A DNA stretch of 37,500 nt from Symbiodinium natans (taxonomy: Eukaryota; Sar; Dinophyceae; Suessiales; Symbiodiniaceae): contig CAJNDS010002502.1 in the NCBI GenBank assembly GCA_905221605.1, positions 231,900 to 269,399 of the forward strand, read 5' to 3'. The stretch's first letter is position 1, and each line of letters opens with the position of its first letter. Under the pieces are notes generated by a model that saw nothing but the letters and a program-made list of their open reading frames with translations, was not told the DNA's origin and ran no database searches. Both the position numbers and the translations under genes were made by a program. Positions 17,612-26,506 of this stretch are shown here, piece after piece.

Positions 17612-17927
17612 TTGGCCCTAAAGGCGCTGTGGTTGCCGTTTCGGGTTCAGGGCATAGGCTCTAGGGTCCAGGGTTCAGGGTTTGGGGTTTGGAGGTCTTG
17701 TGAAACTCAGTGGCTGCTGCAATATCCATGCAGCATGAGTTCCTTGCTGCTGGCTCTGGTACGAATGAGTTTCGCTGTCAGGCAACGGATCCCAGCTACT
17801 CCGGGTAGGTTCCGTGGTGCTTTGGGGGCAATGCGGCATAGGGCTTAGGGTTTGGGGACCCTAAGCCCTAAACCGTAAAGCTAGACTTCGCGGCTAAACC
17901 CTAAACCCGAAACCCGAAACCCTGAAC
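17612..17927. other. Unique stretch open on both strands, then repeat junction
   Basis: 17695-17840 is open in plus (LLLALVRMSFAVRQRIPATP) and in minus (SETHSYQSQQQGTHAAWILQ). At about 17859 G-rich repeat turns directly into CCCTAAG, a head-to-head junction. Confidence 0.3.
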
Positions 17928-18017
17928 GAATATTCCGTCGAGGCCACCTGGCAACCTGAAAAAATTGACGCCAAGTCGCAGGCCAACCCCAGACCGTACC
18001 AAGGGTTTAGAGTTTAG
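17928..18017 (+). CDS. Possible exon, plus strand
   Basis: The frame reads EYSVEATWQPEKIDAKSQAN, then PRPYQGF, and is stopped by TTTAGGG. CCAAGG|GTTTAG is a donor built from the repeat. It is unassigned. Confidence 0.25.
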   Translation, partial: EYSVEATWQPEKIDAKSQANPRPYQGFRV

Positions 18018-18523
18018 GGTTGTTGGGGTTTAGGGTTTAGGGTTTGGGGTTTTTGGGAATTTTTGGGTTTGGGGTTCAGGGGCTTAGCCCCAAACCCTAA
18101 GCCGGATTTGGAGTTTGTAGGGTTCAGGGCTTTTCGGGGTTAGGGGTTTTAGGGTTTAGGTTCAGGGTATCCACTCCTCGGGCTCCCTTGTGCCCTAGGG
18201 GTCAGAACAGGGTCTAGCCCTAAACCCTAAACCCTAAACCCTAAACCTTAAACCTTAAACCTGAACCCTAAACCCTAAACCTTAAACCCTAAACCCTAAA
18301 CCCTTGTGAGGAGTCCAGGAGGTGCCTCTCCACCTTAACTCCCCCCCCCCCCCCGGAAACCCGAAAATCTCTCCAAAAGGCCCTCTCTGCCTAAAAAAGT
18401 GCTCGATCTTTAGGGCTTAGGGCTTAGGGCTTAGGGCTTAGGGCTTAGGGTTAAGGGTTTAGGGTTTAGGGTTTGGAGCCCAAAAACCTCTAACTTGAAA
18501 AGCAACACCCCCCCAAAAAAAGC
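18018..18523. repeat. Degraded repeats of both orientations and spacers
   Basis: 18018-18165 is G-rich with a G-to-C switch near 18090. 18216-18303 is CCCTAAA/CCTTAAA. 18342-18355 is poly-C. 18412-18475 is GGGCTTA then TTTAGGG. The remainder is short unique sequence. Confidence 0.65.
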
Positions 18524-18584
18524 AAACTAAAACCTCCAGGGCCTCCATCACCACGGCGGGAAGGGACGCCCCAAGGTCCTCGAG
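18524..18584 (-). CDS. Exon-like piece, partial copy of 18787-18876
   Basis: The minus frame reads LEDLGASLPAVVMEALEVL. Its first 22 bp differ at only two positions from 18796-18817, and both read L-(E/Q)-D-L-G-A-S. After that point the two diverge. Confidence 0.3.
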
Positions 18585-18786
18585 GCCCTAAACCCCCCAA
18601 AAAAAAAAGGAACCCTGGCCCTTAAAAAACCCTAAAGGAACCCTCAAGAACCCTAAAACGTAAAGGAACCCCAGAAAGAACCCTTTAAAAAGCCCTTTAA
18701 AACGCCCTTTAAAACCCTAAAGGAACCCTCAAGAACCCTAAAAAACCTAAAGGTACCCCAAAAAAAAACCCTTAAAAAAAGGCCCT
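18585..18786 (-). repeat. CCCTAAAGGAA/CCCTTTAAAA tandem-like field
   Basis: Repeats of GGAACCCTCAAGAACCCTAA and CCCTTTAAAA words occur two to four times each. It is a telomere-derived higher-order repeat lying between the duplicated exon-like pieces. Confidence 0.65.
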
Positions 18787-18876
18787 TTAAAAACCGGACG
18801 CCCCGAGGTCCTGGAGGCGCCTTCGCGCGTCTTCGAGGCGCAGTGGCAGCTTCCAGTCGCCTTGGGCTTTTGCAAG
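18787..18876 (-). CDS. Candidate coiled-coil-like exon
   Basis: The minus frame reads LAKAQGDWKLPLRLEDARRR, then LQDLGASGF, and stops. It is GC-rich with a charged helical pattern. A TTCAATTCAG| acceptor lies about 20 bp upstream of the frame start. Confidence 0.33.
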   Translation of the reverse strand, partial: LAKAQGDWKLPLRLEDARRRLQDLGASGF

Positions 18877-18904
18877 GGTGAAGGGCTGAATTGAATTGGG
18901 GTCT

Positions 18905-19020
18905 GGGGTTTAGGGTTTAGGGTTTTGGGTTTTGGGTTTAGGGTTTGGGGTTTGGGGTTTGGGGTTTGGGGCTTGGGGTTTGGGGTTGGGGGTTTGGGGT
19001 TTGGGGTTTGGCTTGTTGGT
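18905..19020 (+). repeat. GGGTTTGG-rich variant array
   Basis: About fifteen units, mostly TTTGGGG. Both strands are open across it, giving meaningless FGVWGLG or PNPKPQT peptides. Confidence 0.9.
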
Positions 19021-19450
19021 TTTTTTTGGGGGGGTGGGGGGAGGGGGAGTTGTGCAGAACTTGTTTTGGTTTGCTTTGGCCGCTGTATGTTCCATAGCCT
19101 CCCTTGGCACAGAAATGCCAGAGCCTCCCAAGAGTCTGAAGAAGGCTCCGAGTGGCCAACAAGGTCCAGGGCTTAGGGTTTGGGGCTGAGAGTTTAGGGT
19201 TTAGGGTTTAGGGTTTAGGGTTTAGGGCTCACTGGGATCGATTCATGTGGGATGATTATTGTGTACTTTTCGCGCGGCTCTTCAGCAAACAGTAGAATCC
19301 AAAGTTTTGAAGCCCAAACCCGGATCTCTACGCCCTAAAGACCCCCAACACTCCCTGAGCTCCTTCAACCCGACAGAGGCCCACAACCTCCGAGGAGAGA
19401 CACCACCAGATCCGAAACCCGAAACACTAGAGCCTTAACTAACTAAGACC
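19021..19450. other. Unique DNA with several short open frames
   Basis: 19045-19162 is open in plus (NLFWFALAAVCSIASLGTEM, hydrophobic) and in minus. 19196-19226 is TTTAGGG. 19228-19345 is open in plus (GMIIVYFSRGSSANSRIQSF). 19350-19445 is open in plus (LPELLQPDRGPQPPRRDTTR). None is decisive. Confidence 0.28.
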
Positions 19451-19621
19451 TAAACCCTAAACCCTAAACCCTGAACCCGAAACCCTGAACCCGAAACCCT
19501 AAACCCCAAACCCCAAACCCCAAACCCCAAACCCCAAACCCCAAACCCCAAACCCCAAACCCCAAACCCTAAACCCTAAACCCTAAACCCTAAACCCTAA
19601 ACCCTAAACCCTAAACCCTGA
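19451..19621 (-). repeat. CCCTAAA array with homogeneous CCCCAAA block
   Basis: 19502-19566 is about nine perfect CCCCAAA units between CCCTAAA/CCCGAAA units. Confidence 0.95.
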
Positions 19622-19717
19622 AGCCTAGCCGGGTGGCTTCGCTCCACGAAGGCATGGAGCAACACGTCTCTGGCCATGGGCCGGGAATTCACTGTAGCCT
19701 TGCAAGCGCGCTTTGTG
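19622..19717 (-). other. GC-rich island between outward arrays
   Basis: The minus frame is open (RPMARDVLLHAFVERSHPAR) with many GC-ending codons. A plus frame is open as well. It is an exon candidate of unknown strand. Confidence 0.28.
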
Positions 19718-20053
19718 CGTTTAGGGTTTAGGGTTTAGGGTTTAGGGTTTAGGGTTTAGGGTTTAGGGTTTAGGGTTTAGGGCTTAGGGTTTAGGGTTTA
19801 GGGTTTAGGGTTTTAGGGTTTACAAACCCTGAGACCCCGAAACACCCAGCGTACCCAGCACACCAACTCCGAATGTAGGGTTTAGGGTTTAGGGTTCAGG
19901 GTTCAGGGTTTAGGGTTTAGGGTTTTGGGTTTAGGGTTTAGGGGTTAGGGTTTGGGGTCCAGGGTTTAGGGTTTAGGGTTTAGGGTTTAGGGTTTAGGGT
20001 TTAGGGTTTAGGGTTTAGGGTTTAGGGTTTAGGGTTTAGGGTTTAGGGTTTAG
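19718..20053 (+). repeat. (TTTAGGG)n arrays with short spacer
   Basis: 19718-19822 and 19876-20053 are G-rich. 19823-19875 is a unique spacer. Confidence 0.95.
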
Positions 20054-20131
20054 GGGCGCCTTGGAGTTGGAGTCTGCATGCACGGGGGCAAAGAGCGCCT
20101 CGATGAAGGTCACGTAGGCCACGGGGCCTTG
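20054..20131 (-). CDS. Candidate exon, very GC-ending codons
   Basis: The minus frame reads GPVAYVTFIEALFAPVHADS, then NSKAP. Almost every codon ends in G or C. AACAAG|G is the acceptor-like site, right after an in-frame TAA. AYVTF weakly resembles the RNP-1 strand of RNA-recognition motifs, but that is five residues and not a call. Confidence 0.36.
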
Positions 20132-20734
20132 TTAATCATGGGTTTAGGGTTTAGGGTTTAGGGTTTCGGGGCTCAGGGTTTAGGGCATAGGGTTTATGGT
20201 TAGTGGTTTAGTTTCCCTACCCCGCTTCAATATTGTTAAGGCGCGCGGCAGTTCCTCAGAGGCGAGAGGGTTTCTCGTGGAGGGGCCTTTAAAAGCCTTT
20301 TTATGGTTTAGGGTTCAGGGCTCAGGGTTTTCTGAAACTGCATCGGGCTTGTGTCCGGGGAAGAAGGTAGGCCTTCAAACAGATTAGGCCTAGCAGGGAC
20401 CCTTACTCTTTTCCCCTCTATCACCCCTCTACATACCTTATCTAGTCCCTGTATACCTAAGTAACCCTTGCAGAGGTTGCTTTTCCTCACGGGTCGCTTG
20501 CTTTTGTTCTTCTCTGGCGGCACCGCTGTTTAAGTCTTGCATGTCCTCCTCACAGCGTCCATGTGCTGTAACCCTAAACCCCAAACCCCTAAGCCTAAAC
20601 CCCAAACCCTAAACCCTCAACCCCTAAACCCTAAACCCTAAACCCCAAACCCTAAACCCCGTACCTCCTCGCAGCCTGGCCTCCGGGGCCTTCTGGGGGC
20701 CTCCCTTTGTGCGTTTGCGGGGGTGAACTTGGGA
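20132..20734. other. Unique DNA, about 600 bp, short frames on both strands
   Basis: 20139-20195 is repeat. 20196-20387 plus (VSLPRFNIVKARGSSSEARG) and 20308-20523 minus (PEKNKSKRPVRKSNLCKGYL) are open but overlap. 20570-20665 is CCCTAAA debris. No gene is assigned. Confidence 0.3.
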
Positions 20735-21011
20735 TGTTCCCCCCCTACACTAACAGTCCTCAATAAGGATCAGAGTAGGGGGGGGGGGGGGGGGGTTACT
20801 GTAATCCCTATTAAGGACTATAGGGGGGGGGTACTATAATCCTCATTAAGGACTATAGGGGGGGGGGGGGGGTACTGTAATCCCATTAAGGATGTGAAGG
20901 GGTACTGTCATCCTTATGAAGGACTTTTGGGGGGTACTATAATCCTTCATAATATAAGGACTATAGGGGGGTACTATAATCCCTATTGAGGACTGTTTGT
21001 ATAGGGGGGAA
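20735..21011. mobile_element. Fold-back element, family B copy 1, with internal tandem repeats
   Basis: The left end TGTTCCCCCCCTACACTAAC and the right end GTTTGTATAGGGGGGAA are inverted copies, matching the 70-bp element at 28623. Between them about six 30-60 bp units repeat GGGGTACTATAATCC followed by ATTAAGGACTATA. G runs of up to about 20 lie inside. It resembles a MITE whose centre expanded by tandem duplication. No ORF is present. Confidence 0.65.
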
Positions 21012-21190
21012 AGCTCCCAAAGGAGAACCTTTTTGGGAGGCGAGTTGGGTGCTGTGCTGACTCGTTCCGGGCTGAGGGTTTAGGGTCCAGGATTGTGGGT
21101 TTCGCAACTGCTACTTATCCTGGCCTTGAGGGTTTAGGGTTTCGGGTTTAGGGTTAGGGTTGAGGGTTTGGGGTTCAGGGTTTAGGGTTT
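21012..21190. repeat. Unique spacer then degraded TTTAGGG
   Basis: 21012-21070 is unique. 21071-21190 is a mixed G-rich repeat ending directly at the ATG of the next entry. Confidence 0.6.
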
Positions 21191-21289
21191 ATGCCTTCCT
21201 GCGGCGTGGATGCTGAACCCCCGAAGCCACTTGAGAAGCGGCTGGCCCCGCAACCCCCGGAACAACCCCGCAAACCCGAAAACTCGAAG
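21191..21289 (+). CDS. Candidate first coding exon
   Basis: ATG is followed by 32 open codons reading MPSCGVDAEPPKPLEKRLAP, then QPPEQPRKPENSK. The piece then meets TCGAAG|GTAAGC, a near-ideal 5' splice site in phase 0. It is Pro/Lys/Glu-rich, like a disordered N-terminus. The start lies immediately after TTTAGGG repeat. Downstream exons are not identified. Confidence 0.33.
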
Positions 21290-21609
21290 GTAAGCCCGAA
21301 ACCCCAAACCCCAAACCCAAAACCTGCAACCCCTTGAGAACACCGAAAATAAAGGCCATAAAAAATCCACGAAAAAATACCTAACCCTGCAACCCGAAGA
21401 AGCCAAGCAAAACCAATAAAAGACCAAAAGCCCTTAAACCCCTCGAAAGCCTCTATAAGAAACAACCATATAAAAACCCTAGCCCAAATGCTCCCAAAAA
21501 CCAACCCTGAAAACAGCCTCAGAAAACCGTACTAAAAGCACTTTAAAAGCCTAAAGCCCTAAACCCTAAACCCTAAACCCTATAGAATCATTGTAAAACC
21601 CTGGGAAAC
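21290..21609. other. A-rich unique DNA and CCCTAAA debris
   Basis: 21340-21545 is A-rich with CCCTAAAA words. Minus frames of 82-110 codons cross it, giving low-complexity Phe/Gly/Trp-rich peptides, probably from degraded repeat. It could be intron sequence after the 21289 donor. Confidence 0.35.
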
Positions 21610-21690
21610 CTGTAAAGCCCATTGCCTTGCGTCTCGCCAAGTAGGTGCTGCAGCAAGCCCTCCACCTTCTGACGAAGTTTCGGGCCCCTT
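21610..21690 (-). CDS. Candidate exon, helical
   Basis: The minus frame reads PKLRQKVEGLLQHLLGETQG, then NGLY, ending TTTACAG|GTTTCC, a donor-like site. It looks helical and Leu-rich. A second minus frame is also open. Confidence 0.32.
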
Positions 21691-21699
21691 CTAAGGGGG

Positions 21700-21860
21700 G
21701 GCCTGAGGGTTTCGGGCTTAGGATTTAGGAGTTAGGGTTTAGGATTTAGGGTGTGGGATTTAGGGCTTAGGATTTAGGGCTTAGGGGGTTGGAGGTTTAG
21801 GGTTTAGGTTCGGGTTGGGGGGTTGGAGGGTTGGGGGTTGGAGGGTTGAGGGGTTGGGGG
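21700..21860 (+). repeat. Degraded G-rich repeat with GGGTTGGA units
   Basis: GGATTTA/GGGCTTA units to about 21800, then GGGTTGGAG octamer-like units. Confidence 0.75.
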
Positions 21861-21934
21861 ATCGAACCAGCGCGCCTGCGCCGCGCTAAGCAGCGGTGCG
21901 GTGATCTCGCAGAGTACGCGCACGAGCGCGCCGC
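21861..21934 (-). CDS. Candidate exon, minus strand
   Basis: ACATTCAG|G (21935) is acceptor-like. The frame then reads GALVRVLCEITAPLLSAAQA, then RWFD. It is GC-rich with GC-ending codons and hydrophobic-helical. GATCGAACC near 21861 superficially recalls a tRNA T-loop, but the stem does not pair. Confidence 0.35.
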
Positions 21935-22261
21935 CTGAATGTCAAGCGGTTGAGAGTTTGGGGTTTCGGGGTTAGGGTTTTAGGGTTTGTAGGGCTTAGG
22001 TTCAGAGATTTAGGACTTCGGTTCAGGGTTTTTTCGGTCCAGGGTTCAGGAGGCTCCTGTGCGAGATCAGACGACCAAATCTAGAACAAATGCAAGTGGC
22101 TGTCAACCGGCACCATTTCGGATGCTTCAAACAAAGCCCCAACCCTAATCCCCTGTAAGATGTCCTGCATTCCTCCAATAGGATATCTTTAGGCGCCGTT
22201 GTTGGAGGGCAGCTTGCGAGGCACCCTAAACCTCGCTGAGCCCCCCCCTCCAAAAAAGAGA
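21935..22261. other. Degraded repeat and unique stretch with a 76-codon minus frame
   Basis: The minus frame 22023-22253 includes PPTTAPKDILLEECRTSYRG and a Cys-containing tail. It lies in unique sequence and is open for its full length. It is an exon candidate of unknown family. Confidence 0.27.
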
Positions 22262-22625
22262 ATAGAAATTAGGGTTTAGGGTTTAGGGTTTAGGGTTTAG
22301 GGTTTAGGGTTTAGGGTTTAGGGTCAAGGGTTTACAGGTTAGGTCTTCCGGTTTCGCATTTAGAGTTTGAGGGGTTTTACTCGAATTGAATGGAATGGAA
22401 GAATAGTCAAAACGGCAACAGACTGAACTGAGTTGTGCTTTAAGCCCTTTGAAATTATTTATGAATAGGTTCCCTTATAAGGAAAGAAGGAAAAATCAAA
22501 AACTATCCCAAACCCTAAACCCTAAAACCTAAACCCTAAAGCCTGAACCCTAAACCCTAAACCCTACACCCTAAACCCTAAACCCTAAACCCTAAACCTA
22601 AACCCTAAAACCCTAAAACCCTAAA
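22262..22625. repeat. TTTAGGG run, AT-richer unique core, CCCTAAA run
   Basis: 22267-22325 is TTTAGGG. 22370-22505 is AT-rich unique DNA with no frame. 22506-22625 is CCCTAAA/CCCTAAAA. Confidence 0.8.
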
Positions 22626-22742
22626 CCCTACGGCCCGACGCCCCAGACACTCCCAAACCCAGAATATCTTGCCAGCCGGGCTGCGATCGATTCGCCCGGC
22701 GCTCTCCGGATCAAACTTCGCGAAGGCGGCCTTCACGGCGTC
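22626..22742 (-). CDS. EF-hand-like exon fragment
   Basis: The minus strand has GAGCTCAG|G, a clear acceptor-like site, and then reads DAVKAAFAKFDPESAGRIDR, then SPAGKIF. This matches an EF-hand: an amphipathic entering helix (VKAAFAKF) and a Ca-binding loop with D1, E3, G6, I8 and D9. Position 12, normally Glu, is Pro, so the loop is degenerate or the true exon ends just before it. CTG|GCAAG could be a GC-type donor. EF-hand proteins are abundant in alveolates. The island is GC-rich and framed by CCCTAAA (left) and TTTAGGG (right). The other EF-hands expected in such a protein are not visible nearby. Confidence 0.5.
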
Positions 22743-22756
22743 CTGAGCTCGGATTT

Positions 22757-22904
22757 GGGTTTAGGGGGTTTAGGGTCTAGGGTTCAGGGGTTTAGGGTTT
22801 AGGGTTTGGGGTTTGGGGTTTAGGGTTTAGGGTTTAGGGTTTAGGGTTTAGGGTTTAGGGTTTAGGGTTTAGGGTTTAGGGGGAGGGGGGGGGGGGGGGG
22901 GGGG
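22757..22904 (+). repeat. TTTAGGG array ending in poly-G
   Basis: About seventeen units, then GGGGGA and a run of more than 20 G (22881-22904). Confidence 0.93.
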
Positions 22905-23824
22905 AGCCAGCGTTGAGGATTTAGAGTCTAGTTGAGGGGTTTCGGCGTTTTTGTGGATGAAAGAGCTCAAAGCCTAACCTTCCGGGAGGCTCCCGCCCAT
23001 GTCGTCCCGAGCCCAACAGCTGCCAAGCCACCGGCGTGCTCCCAGACTCCGTGCTAGCCTCTCTCAGCGTTCAAGGGTTCGGGGCTTTTGGGGTTGAAGG
23101 GTTTAAGGCTCTTGGGGCTTGCGGGACTGTGGGGCTTGGGGATTTAGGGCCTTCAGGGCTTAGGGTTTAGGGGTGTAGGGGGTTTCGGGTTTAAGGGTTC
23201 AGGGTTTGGGGGGCTTCTGGGGCTTTTGGTTGAGGAGTTTAGGGGTTTCGGGGGAGGTTGAGGGTTTAGGGCAAAGGGAGCGGGGGAGGGCCCTGAAGGG
23301 CTTTCTTCCGTTGGCGGCTGATCACTGATAATTAAAATTCTGGGACCCCCGCCCCCCTTTTGGGTTACACTAAGCTACAAGGACTATACTCGCGTGAATC
23401 TGGTGTTTTTTTGCTATTCCTGTGGTGGAGGAACTTGGCACAACTTATCTTTGATAGGGAACCTTTGTGTCAGAAACCCCATTAGGAAAGGTATCTGAAA
23501 GGTGACCCTGATCCAGAAGCAGGCCCCTTAAGCCCCATGACTTTTTCAATAGGGGGCGGAACGTTGCGGAGCGTTGTGACTCAGGGGTTTGCCTCAGCTG
23601 TTGTTTTCGAACCCCGGAAAACCCTAAACCCTAAACCCCTAAACCCTAAACCCTCAACCAAATGCCTTGATCTCGCCCCCTTACACGAACACCAGCTGAA
23701 TTGCAAGAGCACGTCCAAATACGATCTACTCGGGTGCTTTGGAATGATACCAGGTTCTGGGCTCGGGTAAGTCACTTGGATTTACTGCTTTGGCATACGC
23801 GTCTTTCGGCTAGACTCGCTTGCG
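22905..23824. other. Unique and degraded G-rich DNA
   Basis: 22920-23060 is unique; its plus frame reads CQATGVLPDSVLASLSVQGF. 23061-23280 is highly degraded TTTAGGG/CTTTTGGGG. 23281-23620 and 23655-23824 are unique. A 78-codon plus frame at 23537-23770 is crossed by CCCTAAA and not convincing. Confidence 0.35.
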
Positions 23825-23974
23825 CTCTAGGGGTTGTACCTTGGACCCTTAACGTTGTACGCTTGGGTTTTGGGGATCCATTTTAAAGGTCCTTAAGGTA
23901 GTATAAGGGCCATACTCGGAGCATTTTGCGGGGAACCGTTAAGGGTACAACCTTAGGGGTACGAGTCTTCATCC
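23825..23974. mobile_element. Dispersed element, family C copy 1
   Basis: About 150 bp align nearly end to end with 29102-29250. Shared motifs include TGTACCTTGGACCCTTAA, GGGTTTTGGGGA, ATAAGGGCCATACT, ACAACCTTA and CACGAGTCT/TACGAGTCT. Its left part (GGTTGTACC..CCCTTAACG) is roughly inverted at the right (CGTTAAGGGTACAACC), a MITE-like layout. No ORF is present. Confidence 0.65.
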
Positions 23975-24443
23975 CTACATGCGCGCAGTGCTGATACCCT
24001 GGGCTTCTGAGCAGCGTGGGGGGGGTCTGCTTGCGGGGGCATCTTCCGGGGCTCTAAGCTGCGGAGTCCGAGCTGCGCAAGGGATCATCTTTGCTCCTGC
24101 GGGTCATTCATGGACTTCCCTACTACCCCCCCCTCCAAAACTATCCCCTTCAATAACCTGAATTAGGCTTAGTTATCCCGAAATACCGGGCCCGGGCTCA
24201 TGGTCGTATAGAGGGGGGCAGTAGGGGAACCCATGTGCCCTGGGTTCGGGGTTGCTGGCGGCTGAGTCCCTGGATGCAGAAAGACTGGAAGCCCTGTTTA
24301 GGGTTTAGGGTTCAGGGTTTAGGGTTCAGGGTTTAAGGCCCTAGTGGCTGCAGCCCCCTGAAACGAGCCTCATGGGGGTTGCTTTCTTGGAAGCACTGTG
24401 TTGACTTAGTGTGTAGGGTTAGTAAGTTGGGTTGGGGAGATAC
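23975..24443. other. Unique GC-rich DNA
   Basis: 23979-24161 has an open plus frame starting ATG (MRAVLIPWASEQRGGGLLAG) of 60 codons. 24296-24335 is a short repeat. No family is recognised. Confidence 0.28.
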
Positions 24444-24482
24444 TAAGTAGACTTACTACGTCGACAGAGCTTCCAAGTAGGG
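24444..24482. repeat. Dispersed element, family D copy 2
   Basis: CTAAGTAGACTTACTACG, then CTTCCAAGTAGGGTT, matches the motif pair at 6170-6216. Confidence 0.45.
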
Positions 24483-24775
24483 TTTAGGGGTGAGGGTAGC
24501 ATAGGATGCGCGCCAGCGATGCATGAACCCAGAACCCCACAAAACGAAACTTGATCTAAACCCCAAAACCCCCAAGACCCTAAACCCAAACCCCAAACCC
24601 CAAACCCCCAAACCCCCAAACCCCCAAACCCCTAAACCCAAAACCCTAAACTCCAAACCCTAAACCCAAATCCAAAACCCCTCTGAACCCTAAACCGTTA
24701 ACCCTAAACCCAAACCCCTAAACCCTAAACCCTAAACCCTAACCGAAAACCCCCTGGACCCTAAACCCTAATGAA
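24483..24775 (-). repeat. CCCTAAA/CCCCCAAA degraded array
   Basis: 24555-24660 has CCCAAAC and CCCCCAAA variants. 24661-24775 is closer to CCCTAAA. 24490-24545 is unique. Confidence 0.8.
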
Positions 24776-25279
24776 TGTGTTCTCCTGACTAGTGCGGTCC
24801 CTGGAATTGTGAAAAAAGTCCGGAAATTGTTCGGAGGGATCACTTTGACGAGGGTCCCGGAACTGTGAAAAAATGTGATGCGAAATTTCGGCGAGGCTTC
24901 CCTTTCCAATGAATAACTCACCACTTTAAACGAAAAAAATCGTTCCCCCACCCCCACCCTCCACATTGCCCCCACCTATGCAGGGGGATCATTTTGTTTG
25001 GGGTGGGGCACACGAATCAGCATCCAACACCCAAAACCCCCTAAACCCCACACCCTAAACCTGCTCCACCCTAAACACCGTAAACCCCTAAATCCCAAAA
25101 TCCTAACTCCCAAACCCTAAATCCTAAAGCCCTACACCCTAAACCCCAAAGCCCCAAAACCCCTAAGCCCCTAAACCCTAAACCCTAACCCCCCTTCTCC
25201 CCCCGACAGAACGGCTCCTCCTCGCACTGAGCAGCTGAGGCCAACCAGCCCGCGGATGCCATGGCCCCAAACCCGCAAG
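24776..25279. other. Unique stretch, degraded C-rich repeat, GC-rich island
   Basis: 24776-25020 is unique with an imperfect inverted/direct motif (GTCCCTGGAATTGTGAAAAA, GTCCCGGAACTGTGAAAAAA) repeated about 65 bp apart. 25030-25195 is degraded CCCTAAA. 25200-25278 is a GC-rich island, open in plus. Confidence 0.4.
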
Positions 25280-25495
25280 GGTTTAGGGTTTAGGGTTTAG
25301 GGTTTAGGTTTTAGGGTTTGGGGTTTAGGGTTTGGGGTTTTGGGGTTTTGGGGTTTGGGGTTTAGGTTTAGGTTCTAGGGTTTAGGGTTTAGGGTTTAGG
25401 GTTTAGGGTTTAGGGTTTAGGGTTTAGGGTTTAGGGTTTAGGGTTTAGGGTTTAGGGTTTAGGGTTTAGGGTTTAGGGTTTAGGGTTTAGGGCCT
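25280..25495 (+). repeat. Long (TTTAGGG)n array
   Basis: About 30 units. The first third is variable (GGTTTTGGGG) and the last 115 bp are perfect. Confidence 0.97.
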
Positions 25496-25930
25496 AGGAG
25501 TGACCCTTAAACCCCTGAAGAGATGAACTCCCTGAATCTACAGCCAAAACCCTAAACGGGGGGTGCCCGTGGAAAGCCCGCGAGTTCAGGGATTTTTTTA
25601 AAACAGAAACAAGAGTTTAGGGTTTAGGGTTTAGGGTTTAGAGTTTAGGGTTTAGGGTTTAGGGTTTAGGGTTTTTCAAAACAGAAACGTAGAAAATTCT
25701 TGACTGGCTGTGAGCTCAGCTCTCCAGCCATTTTCGTCGAACTTCGGCCCGGCGAAGCCACATGAAACGAAAGGAATCACCACCAGAAGCGCAACCTCCC
25801 CAGAATAAACAACAGAAACTAACCTGGAACAAATTTAAAGCCCTCAAAGCCCTACGAGCCCTTTATAAGAAAGCAAACCAAAAAAAAAAAAAACGAAAAA
25901 CAAAAAAGAGCCACTAAAACCCCCAAAACC
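25496..25930. other. Unique DNA around a short array
   Basis: 25616-25673 is TTTAGGG. AAACAGAAAC occurs on both sides of it (25601 and 25679), suggesting the array is inserted in, or duplicated with, flanking sequence. 25680-25930 is A-rich and unique, with poly-A at 25879. Confidence 0.45.
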
Positions 25931-26390
25931 CATATTCAGGGTTTAGGGTTTGGGGTGCAGGGTTTTGGGTTCAAGGCTTCGGCAATTCGTCATGCGGACT
26001 GTCGCAGAGCAGGATTTAGAATTCTTAGGGTTTAGGGTTCAGGGCCCTTCTTTACCCTCCAAGATACCCCGCACTGTCTTCAATTGTCGGGGCTTCGGGC
26101 CTCTAACCCCCCACTTTTGTTCAACAAAAACCCTCAAAACCCAGAGATGCTCTAACGCCCTTCAAAAACCCTAAAACTTAAACCCTACCAAAACCCTAAT
26201 TCTTAAAAGCCCTTGGGCCAGAAGCCCTGTCTCCCAAAGCCCGAGAAGCCCCCTACAAAGGCATGCTGGAGTCGGAATGATTGCTAATAGTATTCCCTTC
26301 TGGCCCCTTTATGCTTACATTTATACTAACGCCCTAAACCCTAAACCCTGAAACCCCCAAAACCCTATTCCAACTATTACAGGAAGGCCC
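25931..26390. other. Unique DNA with C-rich repeat words
   Basis: A 75-codon plus frame at 25950-26174 contains QFVMRTVAEQDLEFLGF but spans repeat words. 26330-26365 is CCCTAAA. No gene is assigned. Confidence 0.28.
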
Positions 26391-26475
26391 CTATAGTGCA
26401 CAAGACATGCCAGATTCGGCTGTTGAAGGCCGAGCACCATCTTCTCCGCAATGCGCTCCTCCGGAGACTTTGGGG
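26391..26475 (-). CDS. Candidate exon, minus strand
   Basis: After CCCCCAAAG| the minus frame reads SPEERIAEKMVLGLQQPNLA, then CLVH. It is charged then hydrophobic, with mostly GC-ending codons, and may start an alpha-helix. No family is recognised. Confidence 0.32.
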
Positions 26476-26506
26476 GGGTTTCCGAAATTAGGGTTTAGGG
26501 TTTTAG

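Noticed and set aside
18910-19189. FGVWGLG/PNPKPQT repeat proteins on both strands
   Set aside because: TTTGGGG/TTTAGGG variants stay open on both strands when the TAA/TAG words are mutated; no independent support.
21175-21504. 82-110 codon minus frames rich in Phe, Trp and Gly
   Set aside because: Derived largely from degraded CCCTAAA repeat and A-rich DNA; overlapping frames are equally open.
21861-21915. tRNA gene on the minus strand (GGTTCGATCC T-loop-like)
   Set aside because: The five-base T stem does not pair and no acceptor or anticodon arm can be drawn; the segment fits a coding island better.
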